Of a DNA stretch of 64,000 bases, positions 35,499-45,132 are shown piece after piece; the stretch's first letter is position 1, and each line of letters begins with the position of its first letter. The position numbers were made by a program, and so were the translations under genes. The DNA comes from Aureobasidium sp. EXF-3400 (Eukaryota > Ascomycota > Dothideomycetes > Dothideales > Saccotheciaceae): NCBI GenBank assembly GCA_024195585.1, contig SWBL01000053.1, positions 1 through 64,000 on the forward strand. The letters are read 5' to 3'. The notes under the pieces were generated by a model, which saw nothing but the letters and a program-made list of their open reading frames with translations, was not told the origin of the DNA and did not search any database.

Positions 35499-37237
35499 AT
35501 GGACTCAAAAGACTTTGGTGGTAGTCCCGACAAAGACCCAAACTACCTCTCCAAAGTAGATACCTACAACTCCTCCTCCGAACACAACGAATACCTCGAA
35601 ACAATACACACAGCCGAACTACCCCAAAACCTTGCTGGCGAGGTCGCATACGGCAGAAATGGCTTTCGAGGAATCATCGAATCGCCATTTGTTTTTGGAG
35701 CAGCTATGCTTGCATCGCTCGGCGGTTTCTCCTTTGGCTATGATCAAGGAGTGATTTCGATTATCAATGTGATGCCGCAGTTTCACGAGACTTTTCCTTA
35801 TGCGAAGACGGGCTTTGGAAAGGGGTTTATGACTGGTATGTTGGAGTTGGGAGCCTTCGTTGGATGTTTCTTTATGCCGTATATGGCGGACAAGATTTCG
35901 AGGAAGTGGGCGTTGACAATTGTGGTTGTTATCTTCGATATTGGTGCTATAATCCAGACAGCGTCGCAGAACTATGGCATGTTGGTTGCGGGTAGAACTA
36001 TTGGAGGTACGTCGGAATCTTCTGCCATTCGATGGCGATTCGACACAGGCTGACGAGACTCCCAGGTATTGGAGTAGGAACATTGGCATTAGGAGCTCCT
36101 CTGTACATCTCCGAGATCGCACCGCCGAACCTTCGAGGATCTCTTCTTGTCCTGGAATCCATATCCATCTGTCTTGGAGTCGTCATCGCATTCTGGATTA
36201 CCTATGGCACGAAAGAGTTGTCCGGAGAGACCGCATATCGCCTGCCCCTTGGTTTGCAGATGGTTTGCGCGACACTTCTTGGAGTTTGCATCCACTTCTT
36301 TCCATACTCGCCGAGATGGCTGGCTTCTGTCGGCCGCAATGAAGAGGCACTAAGTTCATTGTGCAAGCTGCGCCGTCTTCCAGACACCGACGCCAGAGTT
36401 CGCACAGAGTACGAAGGCATTCTCGCTGAAGTCGAGTTCGAGACCGCCATGCAAGAAAAGAGACATCCCGGTGTCCATGGAATCAAACTTGAACTTCTGT
36501 CTTGGGCAGATCTGTTCACCAAAAAGGTCTGGCGCAGAACAGTCGTTGGTATGGGCGTTGCCTTCTTCCAGCAGTTCTCGGGTATCAATGCGTTCATCTA
36601 CTACGCGCCGACTCTGTTCGAATCCATCGGCCAGAGTAGCGAGATGTCTCTGATTCTCTCCGGCATCTTCAACGTCTTACAACTGGTGGCCGTCGCCGTC
36701 TGCTTTCTCATCATCGATAAAGTTGGTCGTAGGCCCCTGGCCATCTTCGGTGGTTTCGCCGCATGCATTCCTTATGCAATCATTGCAATTCTCTCCGGTC
36801 TCTTCGACAGCAGTTGGATGACCCACAAAGCCGAAGGTTGGGCCGCTGTAGCCATGGCATTCCTCTTCATCATGATTTACGGCGTTTCCTACTCACCACT
36901 TGGCTGGTGTCTTCCATCCGAAGTCTTTCCAAATGCTCTTCGTAGCAAGGGTGTTGCTGTGTCCACTGCCACTGTGTGGCTTTGCAACTTCATCGTTGGA
37001 GTTGCCACGCCACCTATGATCGAGAATATTGGATTCGGAACATATCTCTTCTTCGCAGCTTTCTGCTTCCTTGCTGGTGTGTGGGCGTACTTCCTCGTGC
37101 ACGAGACGCGCGGTCGTACGTTAGAGCAGATGGATGAGGCGTTTGGAGACGACAGCGGACAAGAGGAGAAAGAGCTGATGAAACAATCGGCTCTACAAGC
37201 CCGGTCGCAAAGGCCGAGAGATACTATGCAGGTATAA
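35499..37237 (+). CDS. Major facilitator sugar transporter (sugar porter family)
   Basis: Exons 35499-36006 and 36066-37237 give 559 aa; the 59-nt intron has a GTACGT donor and restores GRTIGGIGVG. The protein has 12 membrane segments. Sugar-porter marks include GFSFGYDQGVIS in helix 1, DKISRKWAL, YSPRWLASVGR, FFQQFSGINAFIYYAPT in helix 7, DKVGRRPLA and HETRGRTLEQMDEAF. The long acidic N-terminus and the QQFSGIN motif fit hexose or quinate-type transporters; the substrate cannot be told. It ends only 27 bp from the end of the convergent F-box-like gene. A TATA box suggests induced expression. Confidence 0.92.
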
Positions 37238-37264
37238 AACCTTTGAAACACTTGAGTTAGGGAA

Positions 37265-38248
37265 CTAGAAAATGTATCTGTTCAGGCCATCAGCATCACG
37301 CAAGTCCCATAAGCTTCCATCTAGAGCGCGTTGTAGTGACAAGTCTTGTACACTAGAGATTGGATCATCCTCTTTGCTCAAAAGCAGGCTGTAACTCCAG
37401 ACGTTGAACTGCGTCCCCTCGGGCACGTTCGTGATATAGTGACCTCGAAGTCCAGCCTCTGATGCGATCTCCGTAGTTTTGATGTACGTGGACAGAACTC
37501 GGTCACCAAACAGGATGCCCATATCTCTCACCCATAGACCCTCTGCTTCTTCGTAGTCCGGTCGAGACACGACGATGCTCTCCAAGTTTGGCATACGTGC
37601 GAGTGCTGACCTAAAGTCCGAGTCGAGCATCTGGTTATAGAGTGCAAGATGGCGTAGTTTTGGCCATTTTTCAAACATAAAATCATTGACCTCATCATCA
37701 TGGGCTTGTTGGGAGAATGTTGGATCCCAATACGCAAGATAAAGTTCGTCCTTTATACTGCAGAATTCTTCAAGGTGAACTAGTCGCTCGAAGCCTCCAC
37801 GAAGGACTGGTCGCAACTGGTCGGCTATGTCCTCCTCGGGATAGTGGGAGCGCAGAGGCATATCAATGGCCAACCGCTTGAGACTCGGACCGAGGAGAGT
37901 GAAGAGTTCTGCTATCTGAGTGACGACTTTCCGTTCACGGATTGTATCTCCAGAAAATGGCGAAAGGTATAAGCTCTCTATGCGAGAGACCGAGATCGGG
38001 AAGTCCGATTGAGAAAAAGATTTCGTGAGAAGGAGATCGAGACGCCATGGTTTGTCAATGTAGAGACAGTGAGTATAGAGTAAAATCTTTGCAGTGCGAC
38101 TAGTGGCTTTCGAGACCATACAAAGTGCCGACAACGTCTTGGTCGTAGGGTGTGACGCAGGATATGCCAGGTAATCCAAGTCTGGTATCGTGAACGATAT
38201 GATGTGATCCAGAAGCTCGACGGGTAGATTCACGCTGATTAGACCCAT
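37265..38248 (-). CDS. F-box-like/LRR-like hypothetical protein
   Basis: The 327-aa frame starts at the first in-frame ATG (MGLISVNLPVELLDHIISF), which is an F-box-like beginning. Upstream codons are open but lack ATG. Leu-rich segments follow (SRIESLYLSPFSG, WPKLRHLALYNQML, MPNLESIVVSRPDYEEAEG), as in leucine-rich substrate domains. It shares little with the DUF6546-like pair beyond the general plan. Its stop lies 27 bp from that of the sugar transporter on the other strand, so the 3' untranslated regions must overlap. Function unknown; a ubiquitin-ligase adaptor is inferred. Confidence 0.65.
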   Translation of the reverse strand: MGLISVNLPVELLDHIISFTIPDLDYLAYPASHPTTKTLSALCMVSKATSRTAKILLYTHCLYIDKPWRLDLLLTKSFSQSDFPISVSRIESLYLSPFSGDTIRERKVVTQIAELFTLLGPSLKRLAIDMPLRSHYPEEDIADQLRPVLRGGFERLVHLEEFCSIKDELYLAYWDPTFSQQAHDDEVNDFMFEKWPKLRHLALYNQMLDSDFRSALARMPNLESIVVSRPDYEEAEGLWVRDMGILFGDRVLSTYIKTTEIASEAGLRGHYITNVPEGTQFNVWSYSLLLSKEDDPISSVQDLSLQRALDGSLWDLRDADGLNRYIF

Positions 38249-38756
38249 GACTTTCAACTCGGAGAATTTAGACAAGAGCGAGAGAAGAGAGCAGTCAAGG
38301 GATCAAACGCGGAGTTTGACGCGACCGCATGAAGGGGCGTTTATGCGTCGTTCAACCTCCGTTGGTCGGTGTCTCGATTGGGCTTCGAACACGGTCGCAA
38401 GACTTTGTTGAACAAATCGCGGTATCTAAGACTCGGCGTTCGATTTGGTATGAGAGCTTGAACTGACTTCCGAACGTCGTAGCGGATTCTATTAACCGCG
38501 TCACTCAGTTGTGTTCACGATTGAAGTAAGTCAGGAGGCTCGAAAGAGGCAGGAGCGAAGGTCGGGCTCATCAGGCAAACTCGGGCCGAGAAACAATCTT
38601 CACGCTGCTGCCTTCTTCATGATATAACATTTCGAACACAGCGCAACAATGGAACTCGTGAGACTGCGACAGGCTCAAAACAAGTGATAACAAACAGTAA
38701 TTCTTGTCCTGGATTCTTACGATACATACTCAATTCATATCCACTGCATCGAAGCT
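38249..38756. other. Intergenic, promoter of the F-box-like gene and 3' end of the SDR
   Basis: These 508 bp show no gene or repeat that I can support. Confidence 0.5.
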
Positions 38757-39743
38757 TTACAAAGTGGGAACAGTGATGAGGTACAACCTATCTTTACCAA
38801 GACGGCCCATACCTTCCTTTTCTGCCTCCTCAGCAACAGGAGGAAGCTCTTGAGTAGCATTGATGTGACGACCAGTGAGCACCTTGTAACGTGGGTCGGC
38901 AGCGAGAGCGACCATAGTGTCGGCGGCTAGCTCAGGCTTTTGTTGCTTCATTTGCCCGCTTGATAGCATCTTCAAGAAACCTTGCATGGCAGGGTGCTCA
39001 GATTGGGCTTTGTTGACAGCGTTTTCAGCAGCGCCTAGCTCTGTCTTGACGTAACCGGGGTGGACAGAGAAGGACACAATGTCGGTATCTTTGAGTTCTT
39101 CGATCAAGCTTTCGTGAAACTTGCTGATGGCAGCCTTGGATGATGTATAAGCAGTCATGACAGGTAGTGTCATGGTGGCAACAGCAGAGCCGGTAGAGAT
39201 AAGGACGCCAGTATTGCGCTTGAGCATGGAGGGCAGTACTGCACGAACCAAGGATACAGGGGCGCGAACATTGACTTCGTGTACACGCCACCAGATGTCC
39301 AGGTCCTCGTCTTCGCCGTCCAGAGGGCCCATGCGCGTCATGCCTGCGTTGTTGACCAGGATATCGACGGGTCCTAGCTCTTTCTCGACCTGTGCGACAA
39401 GTTTCTGGGCGGCACCTTTGGCTGCGACATCTGCGACAACAGGGATAGCCTTGCCGTTGGTCGACTTGATCTCGTCAACTAAGGTAAGGAGGTCTTTTTC
39501 CCGACGAGCAATAACAGCGACAGATGCGCCGGCGGCAGCAAAGGCCTTGGAGATGGATCGCCCGATGCCGCTTGACGAGCCGGTAACGATGACCTAAATT
39601 GGGAATCAGCCTTGGTGTTGGAGCATACAACAGAGCGATTAACCGACCACTTTGTCCTGTAGCTTACCAGCATACTTGGCTGGAGCAATAGCATCGTAGG
39701 TCTCAGAAACCTCGGGCAAGGTAGATCCTGCGCTCAGAGCCAT
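38757..39743 (-). CDS. Short-chain dehydrogenase/reductase, classical type
   Basis: Exons 39743-39648 and 39593-38757 give 310 aa. The intron takes either GTCGGT (used here) or the GT three bases earlier; the difference is one Val. The spliced N-terminus MALSAGSTLPEVSETYDAIA precedes KVVIVTGSSSGIGRS, the NAD(P)-binding loop. NNAG, ISTGSAVAT (catalytic Ser) and AYTSSKAA (Tyr near 181, Lys near 185) are all present. An Arg after the second strand (IARREKD) favours NADP. Substrate unknown. The next gene upstream in sequence, the hydrolase, is on the same strand, but nothing shows that they share a pathway. Confidence 0.88.
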
Positions 39744-40056
39744 TATCAGGGATGTTTGCGATTTGAGACTTGGTATGCTTGGGAAGAGGGGACGGAACCC
39801 GACTCCTTCTTATACATGTGCTTGAACGTCCACCTACGGCGTGATCTGACCCGAGTGCACACAAGGTTGCATTTTGAGCTTGCCAGCCCGCGCCATACCG
39901 ATGCAAGCGGGCCAACGGTGAGCTCGCTGGTGTACAATCGACATCAACAAAGATCGACAGGGTCAGACGCAATCGCGGATTTAGCGGATGATTAGCTCCG
40001 TCGGCATCTTTGCTGAGAGGAGATTATTGAAGTTCATATCTAAACAGAAACTATGT
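39744..40056. other. Intergenic between SDR and alpha/beta hydrolase
   Basis: 313 bp, holding the SDR promoter. Nothing further is recognised. Confidence 0.5.
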
Positions 40057-41127
40057 TCACTTCGCCAAAACCTTTGTCTCGAGCCAGTTGTGTACAGATG
40101 CATAGATGGCCTCGCAGACCTGCTTTCGTAGCTCAGACTGTCGACCTCGTTTCTTGCGAAACTCGTCCGTGAAACCATGTCTGACACCCATGGCAAGCAG
40201 CCATTTGTAACTGCCTTTCTCCCATCCTTGATCCCAGCCAGACTCGGGAGCTTCTTCACCGGCTAGCGAGTAGATCATGTCTCGAGATTCGCGACACAGC
40301 ATGTCATGCTGAGCTCCAATCAGGCACACCCACTCCGGAAGTTCCTCTCTGCTCGCGTAACAGGGACTGAGCAGTCTTTCCTTCCTGTTCTGACCTGCAG
40401 GCACATATGCCCAATCCAGTGCTGGACCCGCTGTGTTGAGTGGTTCCGACTTCTTCTCTGTGTACAAACGTTCGGCCCATTTGGCATGCGGAGGAGCGCT
40501 CCAGTCAACGATTGGAAAGTACGACACAGCCGCCTTAATTCGGCCCTGAAGCTCAGGCAGTTGGCAGGCGGTCAAGGCCAGTTTGCCACCAGCACTGAAT
40601 CCGCCCATGATCACACGCGTTCTGTCGATATTCAGGGTGGTATCATCGATGACTGCGCGCGCCACTGTGGCAACATCAAGTACGGGCAAAGGAAATCGAT
40701 GTACAGGAGCTTTCCTGTAGTTCAAGCTCACAACCACCATTCCCGTGCGCTCGCACCATGATTTGCAAAAAGAGTCGTCGATCGAGGCATCACAAGTCGC
40801 AAATGCTCCTCCGTGGATGTGGATGTAGAGGGGAAGTGTAGGCTTGTTCTCTCCTTGGCGAGACTTCGGCATGAACACGCGGACTGGCAGTTTGGATCGG
40901 CATGAATAGGTCTTGACGAAGTTTGGTTGCGTCTCGACGTTCGGATAGAAGAACTGCAGGTATGCCAATTGGAGGGCGATACTTATCTTGACCGTCCAAA
41001 CGAGGAAGAAATATTGAATGCGAAGGCCAAGGGATGCGAGCTCGGCAGGTAAAGGTGTAGTGTCGCGCAAGATTGAGGTCTTCGAAAGAAGGACTTCGGC
41101 TTCTTGGTCGGGCTGAAGACTAGCCAT
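40057..41127 (-). CDS. Alpha/beta hydrolase, HSL-like esterase/lipase (Abhydrolase_3)
   Basis: The 356-aa product has HIHGGAFATCD (oxyanion-hole HGG), the nucleophile elbow MGGFSAGGKLAL, an Asp in LIGAQHDMLCRE and a His in GVRHGFTDEF. That is the full catalytic set of the hormone-sensitive-lipase-like group. A hydrophobic stretch, IQYFFLVWTVKISIALQL, near residues 30-50 may anchor it to a membrane. I chose the ATG at 41127 (MASLQPDQEAE) because it gives the usual family length. The frame stays open for 119 more codons to 41484, but that end is a TTG; an ATG at 41334 is the alternative start. Natural substrate unknown. Divergent from the M13 peptidase gene. Confidence 0.85.
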   Translation of the reverse strand: MASLQPDQEAEVLLSKTSILRDTTPLPAELASLGLRIQYFFLVWTVKISIALQLAYLQFFYPNVETQPNFVKTYSCRSKLPVRVFMPKSRQGENKPTLPLYIHIHGGAFATCDASIDDSFCKSWCERTGMVVVSLNYRKAPVHRFPLPVLDVATVARAVIDDTTLNIDRTRVIMGGFSAGGKLALTACQLPELQGRIKAAVSYFPIVDWSAPPHAKWAERLYTEKKSEPLNTAGPALDWAYVPAGQNRKERLLSPCYASREELPEWVCLIGAQHDMLCRESRDMIYSLAGEEAPESGWDQGWEKGSYKWLLAMGVRHGFTDEFRKKRGRQSELRKQVCEAIYASVHNWLETKVLAK

Positions 41128-41786
41128 CACCGCCAACCTTAAAGATGCAGCGTTGTTGTAAAGAGACGAGGAGAAAAGGAGATGAAGTAGGAAATACGCA
41201 AACTTATACCTGACTTGTCGTGGAAGTTCATTGCAACATTTTATCGGTGCCAATACCTCGAAATATTTCTTTCTGATTCGAGAGTGGAGTTTGATCATTG
41301 AGGAGCTAAGAGCCCTGCTTGCCATAAGATCCATGCTCTTCAATCCTTCGAGAGAGAGGTAACGGCCGCCGATATCCACAACCAGAAATGTTGCTGCCTC
41401 AAAGCGTGGCGAGATGGCTTCACAAAGACCTTTGAGCGTCAAAAGACGGCCCTTCTCCAAAGCCACAAGATTTTGTGGCTGCAAACACTCGTCAGCGCTG
41501 CCATATCATGCTATCGGTCGGAAGACTACTTCTGAAGCTTGCAAGTCCGACAAGGTCATTGCTTATCTGAATGCTAATGTCTAGGAAGATTTGTCGGTTG
41601 CTCGCTTGAGAGAAATCAAGAAACCCAGACGAAAATGAAGTGCAGACAATCCATGGTTATGTGAAGCTCGGACATGGTCCAAGCTCCCATGCAGTAGCCG
41701 ACCCCGCTTCCCCGACTCGATGTCGTCTTGTAACAGGCAGCAGCAGCTCTCTCCTTACCAACTACAACACCTGCCTAAGTGAAAGT
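41128..41786. promoter_or_regulatory. Divergent region between hydrolase and M13 peptidase
   Basis: 659 bp between the two chosen starts. Part of it (41128-41334) could be coding if the hydrolase starts further upstream. No TATA box or repeat is evident. Confidence 0.45.
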
Positions 41787-44374
41787 ATGGCAGGTAACAA
41801 CAGGAACGAGCGTACACCATTGCTTGATGGTGATGCACCAACAACTGATCATCCTGAGTCGAGCGAGTCGACGGGCACCCGCGTCAAGCACTTCTTGCTA
41901 CGCAATGGTGTCTATCTGATCATCATCGTTTGCCTCTTGCTTGTCCTCATTCCACTGATCATCCAGAGCATTCGTAACAGCTCTGTACACCATGGCCCTC
42001 ACGATCATAAGAACCACCACCACGATAAGGAACCTTCAAATCCTCCATCCAACGAGACTGAGCTTTGCACATCTGCCGCATGTGTACTCGCATCTGCAAA
42101 CATCATCCGTAGTCTTGCACCAAGGTAAGGTTCATTCGTGTTTCTCTGAAGAACAGCACTGAGAACATGTTAGCTATGAAAAGCTGGACCCTTGTGATGA
42201 CTTCCGCACGTACGTCTGCGCTGGATTCGACGCTAGCCACGAGATCCGCGAGGACCAAGCTGGCGTTGGCAACCTCCAGATCATGAATGAGGACAACCAG
42301 CTCATCTTGAAGCATATCTTGGAATCGCCTGCTCCAAAGGACACTTCGCTGTTCTGGACTGCAGCAAACCCAGATCAGGAGATCTTCACCAAGTTGCAGA
42401 ATGGGTACAATGCATGCATGAACGAGACATTACTCGCTTCTGTTGGATCCAAGCCTCTGCTAGATCTTCTTTGGCAACTCGATGGAATCTATCCTGAGAA
42501 ATCGAAGTCAAGCAAAAAGGACGAGTCACTGACCAAAGCAATCGAGTATCTGATGGAAATAGGCGTTGCAGGTCCAGTCTCTGTTGACGTTGGCGCCGAT
42601 GATAAGGATCCTGACGTCAACGTGATCTCTGTCGGTGCTCCTTGGTCATTCGGATTGCCCAGTAAACAATACTACGAACGTGCAGAGATTGTTGCGTCGT
42701 ACAAAGACACCATCGGAACTGTCCTGGAAACTCTTCTCAAGGAGGCCAAACCTGGTGCACTCTCCTTCATGTCTGATGAAGACAATGACTCCTCCACGCT
42801 GAGCAAGGATCTTGTCGACAGCCTAGTAGCTCTTGAAAAGTCTATGGCCAACGCCGCTCCTGACCCAGAGGATGCTGCCGATGTCACAAAGTACTACAAT
42901 CCGCGTACTTTGAAGGAGACTGAAGCCTACAATTCGGAGATCTCCATCACTCACATCCTCGACACATTTGCACCTGGCTACGCACCCTCGAAGATAATCG
43001 TTGGCTCACCATCCTATCTTAAAGATCTTTCCAAGATCCTCAAATCGTCTTCAAGAAAGACAATCAAGACTTATCTGGTCTGGAAGGTGGTCCAGTCTTG
43101 GGCTGGAGCTGTTGAGGACCCAGCTGTACAGCCACTTCTGCGCTTCAGGAACAAATTGCAGGGCAAAGCTCCTGACGTCAAGCAAGAGCGCTGGAGAACA
43201 TGCGTGAGTTCGGTTGGCAGCGATCTTGGTAAGTGATAAGTTCTCTCAATACAAGCATGAGCTACCACTAATTCAAGCCAGAATGGATCATGAGTCGCTT
43301 CTTTGTAGAGCGCGCGTTCTCGAAGGAAGCAAAAGACTCAGGTGACCAGATTATCTTTGACATCAAGGATGAGTTTACCATCAAGCTCAATGAGTCCGAA
43401 TGGATGACCGAAAGCGTTCGTCAATTGGCCATCGAAAAAGTCCATCTTATCCGCCAGAAGATCGGATACCCAACCCAAAGCCCTGATATCACCAATGCGG
43501 GAGAATTGCAACACTATTACAGCAACATCAGCATCTCAGCAACAACATACTTTGCGAACAAGTTGTCAGTCGTCAGACACGACGTCCGCGAAAGTTGGTC
43601 CCAGGTGGGCAAGCCGGTTGACAAGGACGAGTGGGACATGAGTGCTCAAACGGTAAATGCCTATTACAATCCTCCCGGCAATGAAATTGTGTTTCCCGCG
43701 GGGATTATGCAAGCCCCGGTCTTCTATGATCCTTCTGTACCCAAATATCTCTCTTACGGCGCCTTTGGGGCTGTTGCTGGTCACGAACTATCGCATGCCT
43801 TCGACTCGTCCGGCAGGAATTACGATCAGAACGGCAATTACACCGACTGGTGGGACAAGCCTACCATCGAAGCTTTCAAGACCAAGACTGATTGCTTTGT
43901 CGAGCAATACCACAACTACACTATCCCTATCAAGAACGGCCGTTTGCCTATCAATGGGAAGCTCACTTTGGGCGAGAACATTGCTGATGCTGGTGGTCTC
44001 ACCGCTGCTTATCAGTCATGGAAACGTCGTGATGACGAGAAGGCAGACCTCATGCTGCCTGGTCTTGACCACTTCACAAAGGAGCAGATCTTCTTCCTTG
44101 CATACGGACAGACTTGGTGCGGCAAGATGAGGTATGTCACGCACGGTATCATGAAAATAGTATCAGCGCTGACACAGTACAGGGAGGAGCAAATCGTGCA
44201 GAGAATTTACACAGATCCTCACAGCCCCGACATGTTTAGAATCAAAGTACGTTGAAGTCTACTTGTCAGTGATATATCAATATTGACATCATTCAGGGTA
44301 CAACTGCCAACTCGCGTGAGTTCAGAGAAGCCTTCAGCTGTTCTGTCAAGGCACCAACTTGTGAGCTCTGGTAA
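41787..44374 (+). CDS. M13-family zinc metallopeptidase (neprilysin/ECE-like), type II membrane protein
   Basis: Five exons, 41787-42124, 42174-43228, 43282-44131, 44183-44246 and 44297-44374, give 794 aa; the four introns are 49-53 nt. A short cytosolic tail (NERTPLLDGD) precedes one membrane anchor, near residues 42-62, placing the catalytic domain outside the cell or in a lumen. The zinc site is GHELSHAFD near residue 632 and the third ligand is in GENIADAGG near 695. Substrate-binding NAYYNPPGNEIVFPAG is present. The tiny last exons supply REEQIVQRIYTDPHSP and the conserved CELW end, so gene models that skip them would be wrong. His-rich linker after the anchor. It probably cleaves peptides; the fungal role is poorly known. 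Confidence 0.93.
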
Positions 44375-45132
44375 GCAGCGCTAGGGTTTTCATATAGTAT
44401 TCGATTATCATACTATTGTATCATTTGGATTCTAAGCAAAGCATGTGTGCATAAAACTATGCTTCGATTATTCTCTCATCTAGAATTATGTATTCATAAA
44501 CCTCCACTCAAGCTTGGCATCCCCGTCGTCATTGATCTTCCTCCCTTGCTTCATCCTCACAAGCGAAAACTCCAATAGAGGACTCCAGCAGCATTATCCA
44601 GGCATTGGTATTCTTCCTGATCTTTTGGCTCTACTCTTGAGTCAATGGAAATGATTGATCTGCCACAGACCATGCCGAGAGTACGCACACGATCAGGTCC
44701 TCAAGATCGCAGCCACGCTCCGGCTACTGGGAAATGGCTACTCAACAAATGATGCAGCTGCTAAGCGCGCGCCAGAATAACCCCAACTGAGCCGTCGCAA
44801 CACTTCAACCTCACAACCCCCAGTTTCAATGCTTGAGATCGAACGAGCTGAGACTTACGCGCCCATTTTCATATTGAGAGTGTGTCATCGTGATTGTGTT
44901 TGTCGTCTCTATAGGCTGGTCCGGACTGCCGTATGCAAGCCACTTCATCTGCAGCAATGAATATGTGCTAGTGGTGTTACATATACCGAAGCGATATGCA
45001 TATGCTTTATTTGGTACTCGTTCTCAATTTTTGTCCCTGATAAGTATGCCTTCTTTTACTGGCAGCATCTATCATTGTCCCATATCTGCTCTTGTTCCAC
45101 ATACTTACTCACTCTTCTGTCGAAAAAAAAAA
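44375..45132. other. Intergenic upstream of the NLR gene
   Basis: 758 bp containing the NLR promoter and perhaps an unseen first exon. It ends in a run of eleven A bases (45123-45133) that directly forms the first base of the only nearby ATG. Open frames here have no recognisable protein. Confidence 0.5.
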
